A stretch of 64,000 nucleotides of DNA from JACKAQ01 sp020634975 [NCBI: Calditrichia bacterium] (GTDB taxonomy: Bacteria; Calditrichota; Calditrichia; RBG-13-44-9): NCBI GenBank assembly GCA_020634975.1, contig JACKAQ010000001.1:496001-560000 (forward strand). Direction: 5' to 3'. The translations under genes and the position numbers were made by a program. The stretch's first letter is position 1, and every line of letters starts with the position of its first letter. Below the pieces are notes generated by a model. That model was not told the DNA's origin and did no database searches. It saw only the letters and a program-made list of their open reading frames with translations. This document shows, piece after piece, positions 18,004-26,191 of this stretch.

Positions 18004-19254
18004 ATGCAATATACATATAAATTTACACAGCCCAAACCATATGCAATAATCATTGGTTTGGACAATTTTAACGGGTTGCAAACAGCCCGGGAGTTGCGAA
18101 AACATGGTATTCCCATCATCGGAATTGCGGAAGATTTGCAGGATGCCTGCGCCAAAACCAATGTTTGCGAACAAAAATTCCAGTCGGGAATCGGGAATGG
18201 CGATTGCCTCAATTTGCTCGAAGAATTGGCGACGGCATTCCGGGAACCCCCGGTGCTTTTTCCATGCTCGGATATTGCCGTTCTGCAAATATCCCGGAAC
18301 CGCGACCGGCTAATTGGCTATCGTTTTGCGCTGCCGGCTGCCCAAACCATCGAAACGTTGCTGGACAAAGCACAATTCGCAGCATTTGCGCAGGAAAATC
18401 ATCTGGCAATTCCGCGTTCGTTTTTGTTGAACACCGAATCGGATGTGATCGCCGCTGCTGCAGAAATCCGCTTTCCGGCAATCCTGAAACCGGCCATCAA
18501 ATTGCCGCGATGGGAAGACAATAAACGCCAAAAAATTTATCGAATTCCATCAGAAAAGGCACTCCGGAACATCTACAATCAGGTTCGCAACGATGCGGAA
18601 TCGCTGGTTGTGCAGGAATGGATTGAGGGCGATGACACGTCGCTGTTCACGATCAACGCCTATTTCAGCCGGCAATCTGAACCGCTTTGCACATTCATTT
18701 CGCAGAAAATCCGGCAGTGGCCAACACATGCCGGCGTGGCGTCTTTCAGTGTGGAAGCGCGGAACGATGACGTTTTGCAGATTGCTAATCACCTCTTCCA
18801 ACTGGTTGATTTTTATGGATTAGCATATCTCGAATTTAAACAGGATCGGCGCGATGGAAAGTTGTATATTATAGAACCAAATGTGGGTCGCCCTACGGGC
18901 AGATCAACCATTGCAGAAGCCGGTGGTGTCGATATACTTTTCACGATGTATTGCGATTTGACCGGGCAGCCGTTGCCGGAAAATCGCATCCAGAAATACG
19001 GCAACGCCAAATGGATTTATTTGCGGCGCGATCTCCAATCCGCATTCACTTACTGGCGACACGGGCAATTGACCATCGGTGAGTGGCTAAAAAGCCTGCG
19101 CGGAAAAAAGAAATACGCGCTACTCGATTTCAGCGATCCGCTACCGTTTTTGCTGGATTTTCGTAATGCATTTGCCAGCCTGTTCAAAAAGCAGGCGCAA
19201 ACAGCGGATAAACCAGGCAAACAAGTGGACACTTATTTTTCAAATAAACAATAA
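18004..19254 (+). CDS. ATP-grasp ligase, copy 2, tandem paralogue
   Basis: A 416-residue paralogue of the preceding gene, alike over its full length: 'PYAIIIGLDNFNGLQTAREL', 'QEWIEGDDTSLFTIN', 'IEPNVGRPTGRSTIAEAGG' and 'NAKWIYLRRDLQSAFTYW'. The substrate-binding N-terminal half has diverged more than the nucleotide-binding part, which suggests two different acceptors or two successive ligations. A 61-bp stretch (18985-19045) differs from copy 1 (17639-17699) at only two bases, far more alike than the surrounding DNA. The 119-bp spacer between the copies holds nothing recognisable. Confidence 0.82.
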   Translation: MQYTYKFTQPKPYAIIIGLDNFNGLQTARELRKHGIPIIGIAEDLQDACAKTNVCEQKFQSGIGNGDCLNLLEELATAFREPPVLFPCSDIAVLQISRNRDRLIGYRFALPAAQTIETLLDKAQFAAFAQENHLAIPRSFLLNTESDVIAAAAEIRFPAILKPAIKLPRWEDNKRQKIYRIPSEKALRNIYNQVRNDAESLVVQEWIEGDDTSLFTINAYFSRQSEPLCTFISQKIRQWPTHAGVASFSVEARNDDVLQIANHLFQLVDFYGLAYLEFKQDRRDGKLYIIEPNVGRPTGRSTIAEAGGVDILFTMYCDLTGQPLPENRIQKYGNAKWIYLRRDLQSAFTYWRHGQLTIGEWLKSLRGKKKYALLDFSDPLPFLLDFRNAFASLFKKQAQTADKPGKQVDTYFSNKQ

Positions 19255-19345
19255 GCTATCGAAACAATTATTCGCCACGGATAATCGTAGATGATCACAG
19301 ATTATTGAACCAATTTTAAATGATCGATTTACATATTAAAAAATT

Positions 19346-20476
19346 ATGAAAACAACAGATTTTGACATACGCGGCGTTGTTGGTGTCCGGCTGATTGATG
19401 CAACGGAAAAAGACGTCCGGGTGGTGATCAACCAGATCGGCGAACCCGGCGCAACACTGACGCGTGAACCGGACATCACCATCCGGTTTGTGCCCGATTT
19501 GCCGACACAACCGCTCAATTTGCTCGCACTTAACGCCGGTTACGATGCCAGCGGATTTTACATTTTACGCAGCAGCAAAGCACCCTGCAAAGCCCGGATT
19601 CCCTTCGAAAAACTGGGTGAAACCAGCGAAATTATTTGCCAAAGCGGTTTGCGCAGCGTGCCGTTGCTCATTGCGATGGTCAATCTGGCGCTGCTCTCAA
19701 AAAATCACTTGCCTTTGCATGCTTCCGCGTTCGAATTTAATGGCGTTTGCAGCGCCGTAATGGGTTGGGCAAAAGGCGGCAAAACTGAAACCATGCTCGC
19801 CTTCGCCAAACACGGCGGCAGCTACGTTGCGGACGAGTGGACGGTATTTTCGCCGACCGGCGAGGTGTTCGGCATTCCCGAACCGATCCGGTTGTGGGAC
19901 TGGCATCTCGCGCAAATTCCCCGGCTGCGGTTGCAGGTAAAAGGCAAAAAAAAGCTGATTTTTGGCGCGATTCACGGCGTCGATGCGCTGTACAACGGAT
20001 TGTGCCGCATCGGTTTGAAAAAAATATTTCCAGTGCCAATCATCGGCGAAGCGCTGCCGGCGATGAAACGCCAGCTCAATTTGCGCATTCACCCGAACAT
20101 TATTTTCGAAAACCGGCTGATCGAACGCGCCACGCCGGAAAATATTTTTCTGATCGGCAGCCACGATTCGCCGGAAACCACCGTTGCACCAATCGATCCG
20201 GCGGAAATTGCCGAACGCATGCTGCAATCCAATTTGCTGGAATTTGCGCCGCTGTTTGAGCATTATCGCGCGTTTCGTTTTGCGTTTCCGGCGCTGGAAA
20301 ACCCATTGCTGGAATCGTTCGAATCAACGCTGAAATCGTTGCTGGACAATCTTTTCGAGGGCAAAAATTGTTACAAAGTGCTGCACCCCTACCCCGTCGA
20401 TTTTCAGGAATTGTTTGAAAAAATGCAGCCGTTTTGCGTTCCAACTGAGAAAAAACTATCTTCCGCAACCAGTTAA
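19346..20476 (+). CDS. HPr kinase/phosphorylase C-terminal-like P-loop protein
   Basis: A 376-residue protein with the HprK-type P-loop: 'LPLHASAFEFNG' leads to 'MGWAKGGKTETMLAF' (GxxxxGKT, about residues 147-160) and a downstream 'YVADEWTVF' acidic motif. The C-terminal 180 residues are not HprK-like. The HPr-binding and Ser-phosphorylation context (ptsH) is absent. HprK-like proteins of this type recur in EPS and some RiPP loci, where they are thought to phosphorylate carbohydrate or peptide substrates. Here it probably phosphorylates an EPS precursor, but that is inference. A likely terminator follows. Confidence 0.75.
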   Translation: MKTTDFDIRGVVGVRLIDATEKDVRVVINQIGEPGATLTREPDITIRFVPDLPTQPLNLLALNAGYDASGFYILRSSKAPCKARIPFEKLGETSEIICQSGLRSVPLLIAMVNLALLSKNHLPLHASAFEFNGVCSAVMGWAKGGKTETMLAFAKHGGSYVADEWTVFSPTGEVFGIPEPIRLWDWHLAQIPRLRLQVKGKKKLIFGAIHGVDALYNGLCRIGLKKIFPVPIIGEALPAMKRQLNLRIHPNIIFENRLIERATPENIFLIGSHDSPETTVAPIDPAEIAERMLQSNLLEFAPLFEHYRAFRFAFPALENPLLESFESTLKSLLDNLFEGKNCYKVLHPYPVDFQELFEKMQPFCVPTEKKLSSATS

Positions 20477-20492
20477 ATGATGATTTCTAATG

Positions 20493-20519
20493 GGAACGGC
20501 CGCGACCGTTCCATTTTTT
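20493..20519 (+). terminator. Possible rho-independent terminator / palindromic repeat
   Basis: GGAACGG-(CCGCGA)-CCGTTCC, a 7-bp stem, followed by A and six Ts. It lies between the HprK-like gene and gmhA, so could partly divide the EPS transcript. The core also matches the palindrome at 1756-1769, so it may primarily be a repeat. Confidence 0.55.
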
Positions 20520-20542
20520 CAGCAAGAGGAATTTGAACACCG

Positions 20543-21118
20543 ATGAGTTTCGAGAACATTATCCAACGGGAATTTGAGGAAAGCATTGCCGTAAAACAGC
20601 GGGCGATGCGCGAAAACAGCGAAGTTCTCGCGGCGATTACCGAAGCTGTGATCGCATCGCTGGGCAACGGCGGCAAGCTGCTGCTTTGCGGCAACGGCGG
20701 CAGCGCGGCGGATGCACAGCACATCGCAGCTGAATTTGTGGCGCGATTTGTGATTAATCGCCAGGCAATTCCGGCAATCGCGCTCACTACCGACAGCTCG
20801 ATTCTCACGGCAATTGCCAACGATTTCAGTTACGAAGATGTATTTTCCCGACAGGTTGAGGCACTCGGCAATCCCGGCGATCTCTTTTGGGGCATCAGCA
20901 CCAGCGGCAATTCCCCCAACGTGCTGAAAGCGGCGGTTACCGCCCGCAAAAAAGGGCTGATCAGCATCGGTTTCACCGGCGAATCGGGCGGAAAACTCCG
21001 CGAGAATTGCGATTTGTGCCTCTGTGTGCCATCAAAAGTGACCGCACGGATTCAGGAAGTGCACATCACGGCGGCGCACATCGTTTGCCAAATCGCCGAA
21101 GAAAGGCTCGCAAAATGA
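20543..21118 (+). CDS. gmhA: Sedoheptulose-7-phosphate isomerase
   Basis: A 191-residue SIS-domain enzyme that converts sedoheptulose 7-phosphate to D-glycero-D-manno-heptose 7-phosphate, the first step to nucleotide-activated heptose. Family signatures are 'LLLCGNGGSAADAQHIAAEF', 'WGISTSGNSPNVLKA' and 'QEVHITAAHIVCQ', the last with the catalytic His. Length matches GmhA. It overlaps gmhB by the ATGA at 21115-21118, so the two are translationally coupled. The window lacks the kinase and nucleotidyltransferase (HldE or HddA/HddC) needed to finish the pathway; they must be elsewhere. Confidence 0.92.
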   Translation: MSFENIIQREFEESIAVKQRAMRENSEVLAAITEAVIASLGNGGKLLLCGNGGSAADAQHIAAEFVARFVINRQAIPAIALTTDSSILTAIANDFSYEDVFSRQVEALGNPGDLFWGISTSGNSPNVLKAAVTARKKGLISIGFTGESGGKLRENCDLCLCVPSKVTARIQEVHITAAHIVCQIAEERLAK

Positions 21119-21681
21119 GCAATCGCGCCGTTTTCATCGATCGCGACGGCACGCTGAATGTGGAGGTGGAATATCTCAACAAGATCGATCAGCTAAAGTT
21201 GATCGACGGCACAGTTGAAGCGCTGAAACTGTTGCAAAATAACGATTTCAAAAGAGTAGTGATCACCAATCAGTCCGGCATCGCCCGGGGATATCTGACG
21301 GAACGGGAGCTGCACGAAATCCATGCGGCATTGAACGAAATGCTCCGTTTGCAATCGGTTTCGGTGGATGCGATTTATTTTTGCCCGCATCACCCGAAAA
21401 AAGGTATCGCGCCGTATCTGCAACATTGCGATTGCCGGAAACCGAAAACCGGGATGTTGCAACAAGCTGCGAGTGATTTGGGCATCGATTTGTCCGCCAG
21501 TTTCGTGATCGGCGATAAGCCCGCCGATGTGCTCGCCGGACAAAATGCCGGCTGCAAAACGGCGCTGGTGCTCACCGGATACGGTCAGCAATCGCTGCAA
21601 AAGCTCGACGAAACCGGTGCAAAGCCTGATTTTATCGCCAAAAACCTGCTCGACGCCGTGCGCTGGATTTTGGGCAGTTGA
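21115..21681 (+). CDS. gmhB: D-glycero-D-manno-heptose 1,7-bisphosphate phosphatase
   Basis: A 188-residue HAD phosphatase. The nucleophile motif is 'AVFIDRDGTLNVE', motif II is 'VVITNQSGIARGYLT', and the Zn-binding loop 'CPHHP...YLQHCDCRKPKTGM' (Cys/His set near residues 88-110) is characteristic of GmhB. 'FVIGDKPADVLAGQNAG' supplies the final Asp. The start at 21115 was chosen from the ATGA overlap with gmhA; the longer upstream frame lies inside gmhA. Together with gmhA it indicates that the polymer or the LPS contains heptose. Confidence 0.92.
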   Translation: MSNRAVFIDRDGTLNVEVEYLNKIDQLKLIDGTVEALKLLQNNDFKRVVITNQSGIARGYLTERELHEIHAALNEMLRLQSVSVDAIYFCPHHPKKGIAPYLQHCDCRKPKTGMLQQAASDLGIDLSASFVIGDKPADVLAGQNAGCKTALVLTGYGQQSLQKLDETGAKPDFIAKNLLDAVRWILGS

Positions 21682-21763
21682 TTGATGTTTTTTACAAATA
21701 AATTCGGGCACGTCGGCGCAGTGCCCCTTCAATTTAAGAAAAATAAATCCTTATTTTAAACTT

Positions 21764-22972
21764 ATGAAAATACTCTACATAACACCTGTTTTTCAACACC
21801 CGAAAGTGCGTGGCTCAACCCGTTGTTATTTTTTTGGGCGCGAGCTGGCAAAACGTCACGACGTCACAATGCTGTCGCTAAAACGCAATAATATTTCTCC
21901 CGAAGCGTTGGCAGACGTGCAATCTTTTTTTACGCGACTTTTTCTGTTTGACGCACAGCCGAAAACCACCGCTAAAGGATTTATGCGTAAAATTCAGGCA
22001 ACGCTTTCGGACAAAAACGCCATCCGCGAAATGAGCGACAAATTACGGGAACTGACCCGCAAAGAGACGTTCGATGCCGTGCTATTTCACGGAAAATCAG
22101 TGTTTCCGGTGATCAACAGTTTCACCAACTTGCCAATTGTGATCGATTTTTGCGACGCCACAACCATGCGCATTCGCGACCGGATGCGCCAGGAATCGCC
22201 GGTGATGCGGCTGATGCTCAACAAACGGCTCAACAAATTCAACGAAATTGAGCAACAATTGATCGCCAAAACGCCGCATGTGGCGTTTATTTCCTGCCGC
22301 GATCGCGATGCAGTGATGCAGCAGCGTCCCGGTATTCGCATTGTGCCAAACGGGGTGGATTTGCAATTTTGGGAACGCCGCAGCAACGCACCGCGAAACA
22401 ATTGCATCGTTTTCACCGGTGTGATGGATTATCGCCCAAATGCCGAAGCGGCGCACTACCTCATCGATGAGCTGCTGCCGCTGTTGCGCGACCGCGTTCC
22501 GGATATCGAAATTCTGATTGTCGGGCGCGATCCGTCCAAATCGCTCTGCGAAAAAGCGGAAAAATACCCGCAGGTAACCGTCACCGGATTTGTGGAAGAT
22601 GTTCGGGATTATCTCGAACAAGCCGCCGTTTTTGTGGCGCCGATTCCCTATGCTTCCGGTGTGCAAAACAAGGTTCTCGAAGCGTTTTCGATGAAAATGC
22701 CGGTGCTCTGCAGCAGCGCCGTAGCCGCCGGATTGCATTTTGAAGATGGCGAAAAACCGCCGGTGCGTGTTGCGGATGATCCCGAAACGTTTGCCAATTC
22801 GCTCATCGATTTGCTGAATGACGACGCCACGCGAGCTAAACTGGCTGCCGCCGGACGCGATTTTGTGGAGCGGCGCTTTGTTTGGGGCGAAAACGTGAAA
22901 ATTTTCGAAACGATGCTGGAAACCGCTATCGCCGAATTTAAAGCGGAAACTGCGACCAATTCGAAGCCATGA
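21764..22972 (+). CDS. Glycosyltransferase family 4
   Basis: A 402-residue GT-B enzyme. The N-terminal domain starts 'MKILYITPVFQHPKVRGSTR', the linker has 'IRIVPNGVDLQFWE', and the donor domain holds 'IVFTGVMDYRPNAEAAHYL', 'EILIVGRDPS', 'VTVTGFVEDVRDYL' and the acidic motif 'APIPYASGVQNKVLEAFSM'. It resembles the sugar transferases found with exosortase/PEP-CTERM EPS loci, although no exosortase is visible here. Donor sugar unknown. It follows gmhAB by 82 bp, so a heptosyl donor is possible but unproven. Confidence 0.88.
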   Translation: MKILYITPVFQHPKVRGSTRCYFFGRELAKRHDVTMLSLKRNNISPEALADVQSFFTRLFLFDAQPKTTAKGFMRKIQATLSDKNAIREMSDKLRELTRKETFDAVLFHGKSVFPVINSFTNLPIVIDFCDATTMRIRDRMRQESPVMRLMLNKRLNKFNEIEQQLIAKTPHVAFISCRDRDAVMQQRPGIRIVPNGVDLQFWERRSNAPRNNCIVFTGVMDYRPNAEAAHYLIDELLPLLRDRVPDIEILIVGRDPSKSLCEKAEKYPQVTVTGFVEDVRDYLEQAAVFVAPIPYASGVQNKVLEAFSMKMPVLCSSAVAAGLHFEDGEKPPVRVADDPETFANSLIDLLNDDATRAKLAAAGRDFVERRFVWGENVKIFETMLETAIAEFKAETATNSKP

Positions 22973-22978
22973 TCAGGG

Positions 22979-23000
22979 GATTCCTATCATCGCAGGAATC
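22979..23000. repeat. Decayed REP-like palindrome, copy 4
   Basis: GATTCCT-(ATCATCGC)-AGGAATC immediately after the GT4 stop codon. The arms match the outer part of the ATTCCTGC family at 255, 38279 and 54457, but the inner bases have drifted. Confidence 0.55.
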
Positions 23001-23043
23001 TTTGTCAAGAAATTTATACTCAATAAAAACAACGGGTTAATCG

Positions 23044-24786
23044 ATGCTTGAAATGACACTCTCCACCCGATTTGAACCGGGCACAAACCTGAGCGGGAAT
23101 CTCGCACGGGCAGATTGGCGCTATTTGCTGCCATCGCTGGAGCTGTCGCGGTTGCTGTGCATCGGCATTCCGGCACCGGAAACGCTGGCTGTGCTTGGCA
23201 CCATCGCCCGTGAAATGCTGGTTGCGGAGCCGGATGCGCAACGCCTCAAAATGATCGCAACTGCGGCGCAGGAACTCGGTGTCGAAAATTTGAGCAACAT
23301 TTCCGCTGAACATTTTAGCACGATCGATCTGCCCGAACAATCGCTGGACCTGATTTACGTCACCCGCCGAATGACCGCAGCGCTGCTCGCCGATCCCAAA
23401 TTGATCGCCAAATGCCAGCGGTCGCTCAAACCCGATGCGCATCTCTATCTGGAAATTTCCGGGCAATCGCAAAAACGCCGCTTTCGCCAAATATTCGCTA
23501 AAAACACGGGATTTCAGGAAACCGCCCGGTTTTGGCTGACGCCGTTTTCCGGCGAATTACGCACCGCCGTCCCGGTGAACGATCGCGATGCATCGGCATA
23601 TTTTTTCAAGAATGTGCTGTTTGGGCAATCGTTCAAAAAACGCTCGCTGAGCCAAATTGGTGGATTACTCAGCCAAACCGGATGGATCGACACGGTGATG
23701 CCGCGCCACGCCGTGCTGCTTTCGCCGAAAAACAGCAAAACGGAATTGCCGTTTTCACCGCCGTTGTTTTTGCAGGAAATCGCCCAAAAAGCAGGATTCA
23801 GTTTGTCAAAATATCGCTTTGCGCTGTCCGCACGCGGTAAATATAACAGCAACAAAGTGATCTTTTTTCTGTTCAATCGCGAAACGGATCAGGTGGAAAT
23901 AGTCATTAAAATGACCCGTTCACCGGAATACAACGCGCGTTTGGAAAACGAATTTCGCATGCTTAAACATTTGAAAGATAACAACTTAGCCGAAGCAGGA
24001 ACATATCCCGAACCGTTCTTTTTTGATTACCACAACAATTTGGCGGTCATCGCTATTCGTGCGGTTTACGGTGCGCCGTTCCGCGTAAAAACGACCGCAA
24101 AACCGGATTGCCCGGTTGCAGCGGACGCCGCCAACTGGCTGGCAACGCTCGGCAAACGATCCGCAAATGTGGACGCGGCCAGCGCCGGAGACGCCGCAAA
24201 TGCACTGCAACAGTTGTTCGAGCAATTTCAGCAAACCTATTCGCTGCCGGATGACGAAGCCGGATTTTTGGCGAATGCGATTGCCCAAATTGCCGACAGC
24301 ACTGCCCCCTTCCCCACTGTTTTTCAGCACGGCGATCCGGGCACCTGGAATATGTTGGTGAATGATGCCAACCGCGTAATCGTGATCGATTGGGAATCGG
24401 GCGAACCGCAAGGCATGCCGATGTGGGATTTGTTCTATTTTTATCGCACGTTTGCATCGTGGGTGGCGCGACAGTCCGGCGAAAACGATCCGCAGAAAAA
24501 TTTTGCCGCACATTTTCTGCTCGATTCACCGATAAATCGGCTGATGGCGGCGCAATTTCACCATTTTGCGGCAGAAATTCAGCTCGATCCGGCACTGATT
24601 CGCCCGCTGTTTTACACCTGCTGGATGCATCGCGCGCTGAAAGAATCGATGCGGCTGTCACCGGAGCAGATGGCCGGCGGCACGTTTGTCAATATTTTGC
24701 GACTGTGCATTCGCGAAAAAAGCGCCCGGGATTACAGGCTATTTTCGGGCAATAATTGTAATTTTTTCTTTATCATTTACCCATAA
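23044..24786 (+). CDS. Fusion of methyltransferase-like domain and aminoglycoside-phosphotransferase-like kinase
   Basis: A 580-residue protein. The N-terminal ~230 residues look like a class I methyltransferase fold ('DWRYLLPSLELSRLLCIG', 'LPEQSLDLIYV', 'SLKPDAHLYLEISG') without an intact glycine-rich SAM motif. Residues about 245-560 are an APH/choline-kinase-like kinase: 'QVEIVIKM' (ATP Lys), Brenner motif 'FQHGDPGTWNMLV' (about 427-439) and metal-binding 'VIDWESGEPQGMPMWDLF'. A paralogue of the same layout, split and frameshifted, occupies 30862-32468. It probably phosphorylates a sugar, amino alcohol or phosphonate intermediate. The hydrophobic C-terminal tail is odd. Confidence 0.75.
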   Translation: MLEMTLSTRFEPGTNLSGNLARADWRYLLPSLELSRLLCIGIPAPETLAVLGTIAREMLVAEPDAQRLKMIATAAQELGVENLSNISAEHFSTIDLPEQSLDLIYVTRRMTAALLADPKLIAKCQRSLKPDAHLYLEISGQSQKRRFRQIFAKNTGFQETARFWLTPFSGELRTAVPVNDRDASAYFFKNVLFGQSFKKRSLSQIGGLLSQTGWIDTVMPRHAVLLSPKNSKTELPFSPPLFLQEIAQKAGFSLSKYRFALSARGKYNSNKVIFFLFNRETDQVEIVIKMTRSPEYNARLENEFRMLKHLKDNNLAEAGTYPEPFFFDYHNNLAVIAIRAVYGAPFRVKTTAKPDCPVAADAANWLATLGKRSANVDAASAGDAANALQQLFEQFQQTYSLPDDEAGFLANAIAQIADSTAPFPTVFQHGDPGTWNMLVNDANRVIVIDWESGEPQGMPMWDLFYFYRTFASWVARQSGENDPQKNFAAHFLLDSPINRLMAAQFHHFAAEIQLDPALIRPLFYTCWMHRALKESMRLSPEQMAGGTFVNILRLCIREKSARDYRLFSGNNCNFFFIIYP

Positions 24787-24795
24787 TCTTTTGAA

Positions 24796-26189
24796 ATGAA
24801 AACCGGAACAACCAACATTCACCAAAACGGCAAAGCTGCGCACAATCACACCGGAACGATCCAGCCATCGCTGGTTAATATTTTTGCGCTGCTGAACGAA
24901 CAGCGGGTGCGTTACGCCCTGCTGCGCGGATTTGACGAATTGAGCGAAAACCCGCCGATCAAAGAGATTGATTTGCTGGTGCATCCGCTCGATTTGCCGG
25001 CGTTCGAAAAAATTGTTCGCACATCTGCATTTGTAAAATTACCGCGACTCGGTTACGCGCCGCATCATTTTTATGTGAATTTCGATCGCGCTTCCGGCAT
25101 TTGGCTGAAGTTGGATGTGGTCACGGATTTGTTTTTCGGCAAACCGGTTCGCCATTTGCGCTGGCCGGTTGGCGGAGATTTTTTGTTTCGCCGCGAACAG
25201 CGGGCACCGCTGTTTACGCTGTCACCGGCGGATGAATTGGTCAGTTTATTTTTGCATAACTTGTTGGATAAACAAAGCTTTAGAGCAGAGCGACTGACGC
25301 GAATCAATCGCTGATTACAGAAATTGAAACGCAGCCGGACATGCAGCATCAGGTGGTGCAACTGCTGCAAAGCGCACTCGGCGACGCATTGGATTGGGAA
25401 CAACTGCGATTGTTCATCGGCGAAATCGCCGAAAAAAATATCCGTTCGGAAGCCAAACGAATTGGTGCTGCGCTGAATCGTCACAAACCGCTTGGCAATT
25501 TTTTCCGGAAAATAACCACACCGTTGCTCAAAAAACTGCGTTCGCTGGCGTTTGCCACACGGCATCGCGGGATTTGGGTGGCGCTGCTCGCACCGGATGG
25601 CGGCGGAAAAAGCACCCTCTCGAAATCGCTGTTGAAACAGCCGTTTTTGCGCAGCAAAATTGTGTATATGGGCATCAACGTGGATGCCAGCACGGTGGGC
25701 TTGCCAACCACCAAATTATTGAAAAATATCATCAAAAATATGACATCGGCGAAACGCCCGAAGCTGCTGATTTTGCCCGTAAAGGCGTTGGCATCGGTGA
25801 ACAAATTGCTGGAACACTGGCTGCGCGTGGGTGCGGGTTTCGCATATTCGTTGAACGGGCGAACCGTGATTTTTGACCGGTTTATTTACGACAGCTATCT
25901 GGCCGGTGCGCCGAAACGGTTAAAAAGCAAGCTTCGCCGGCTGCTGTTTTGGGGCACTTGCCCGCATGCCGATCTCACTATTTTTCTGGATGCACCGGGC
26001 GAACTGCTCTTTCGCCGGAAAGGCGAGCATTCGCCGGAGGCGCTGGAACGCCAGCGCCAAAAATATTTGGGCATCGCTAACCAGATTCCCAATTTTCACG
26101 CTGTCGATGCCACACAATCGCCGGAGGATGTGCAACTTGCGGTTCTCGAACTGATCTGGCAGACGTATCAAAAGCAAAGAAACGGATAA
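24796..26189 (+). CDS. Nucleotidyltransferase-like + thymidylate-kinase-like fusion, interrupted by a frameshift
   Basis: Two frames that appear to be one gene. Part 1 (24796-25314) resembles a nucleotidyltransferase-fold protein: 'YALLRGFDELSENPPIKEID' and 'WLKLDVVTDLFFG'. Part 2 (open from 25284, stop at 26189) has P-loop 'LLAPDGGGKSTLSKSL', 'VYMGINVDASTVGLPTTKLL', 'VIFDRFIYDSYL' and lid-like 'DAPGELLFRRKGE'. The frame passes from 1 to 0 between 25284 and 25311, as after loss of one base. The P-loop half is paralogous to 33015-33743. The true substrate is probably not dTMP. It could be a real two-gene split, but part 2 has no good start or ribosome-binding site. Confidence 0.65.
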
Positions 26190-26191
26190 CT

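Noticed and set aside
19346-20476. Genuine HPr kinase of sugar-uptake regulation
   Set aside because: Only the P-loop region matches HprK; there is no ptsH context, and the EPS location points to another substrate.
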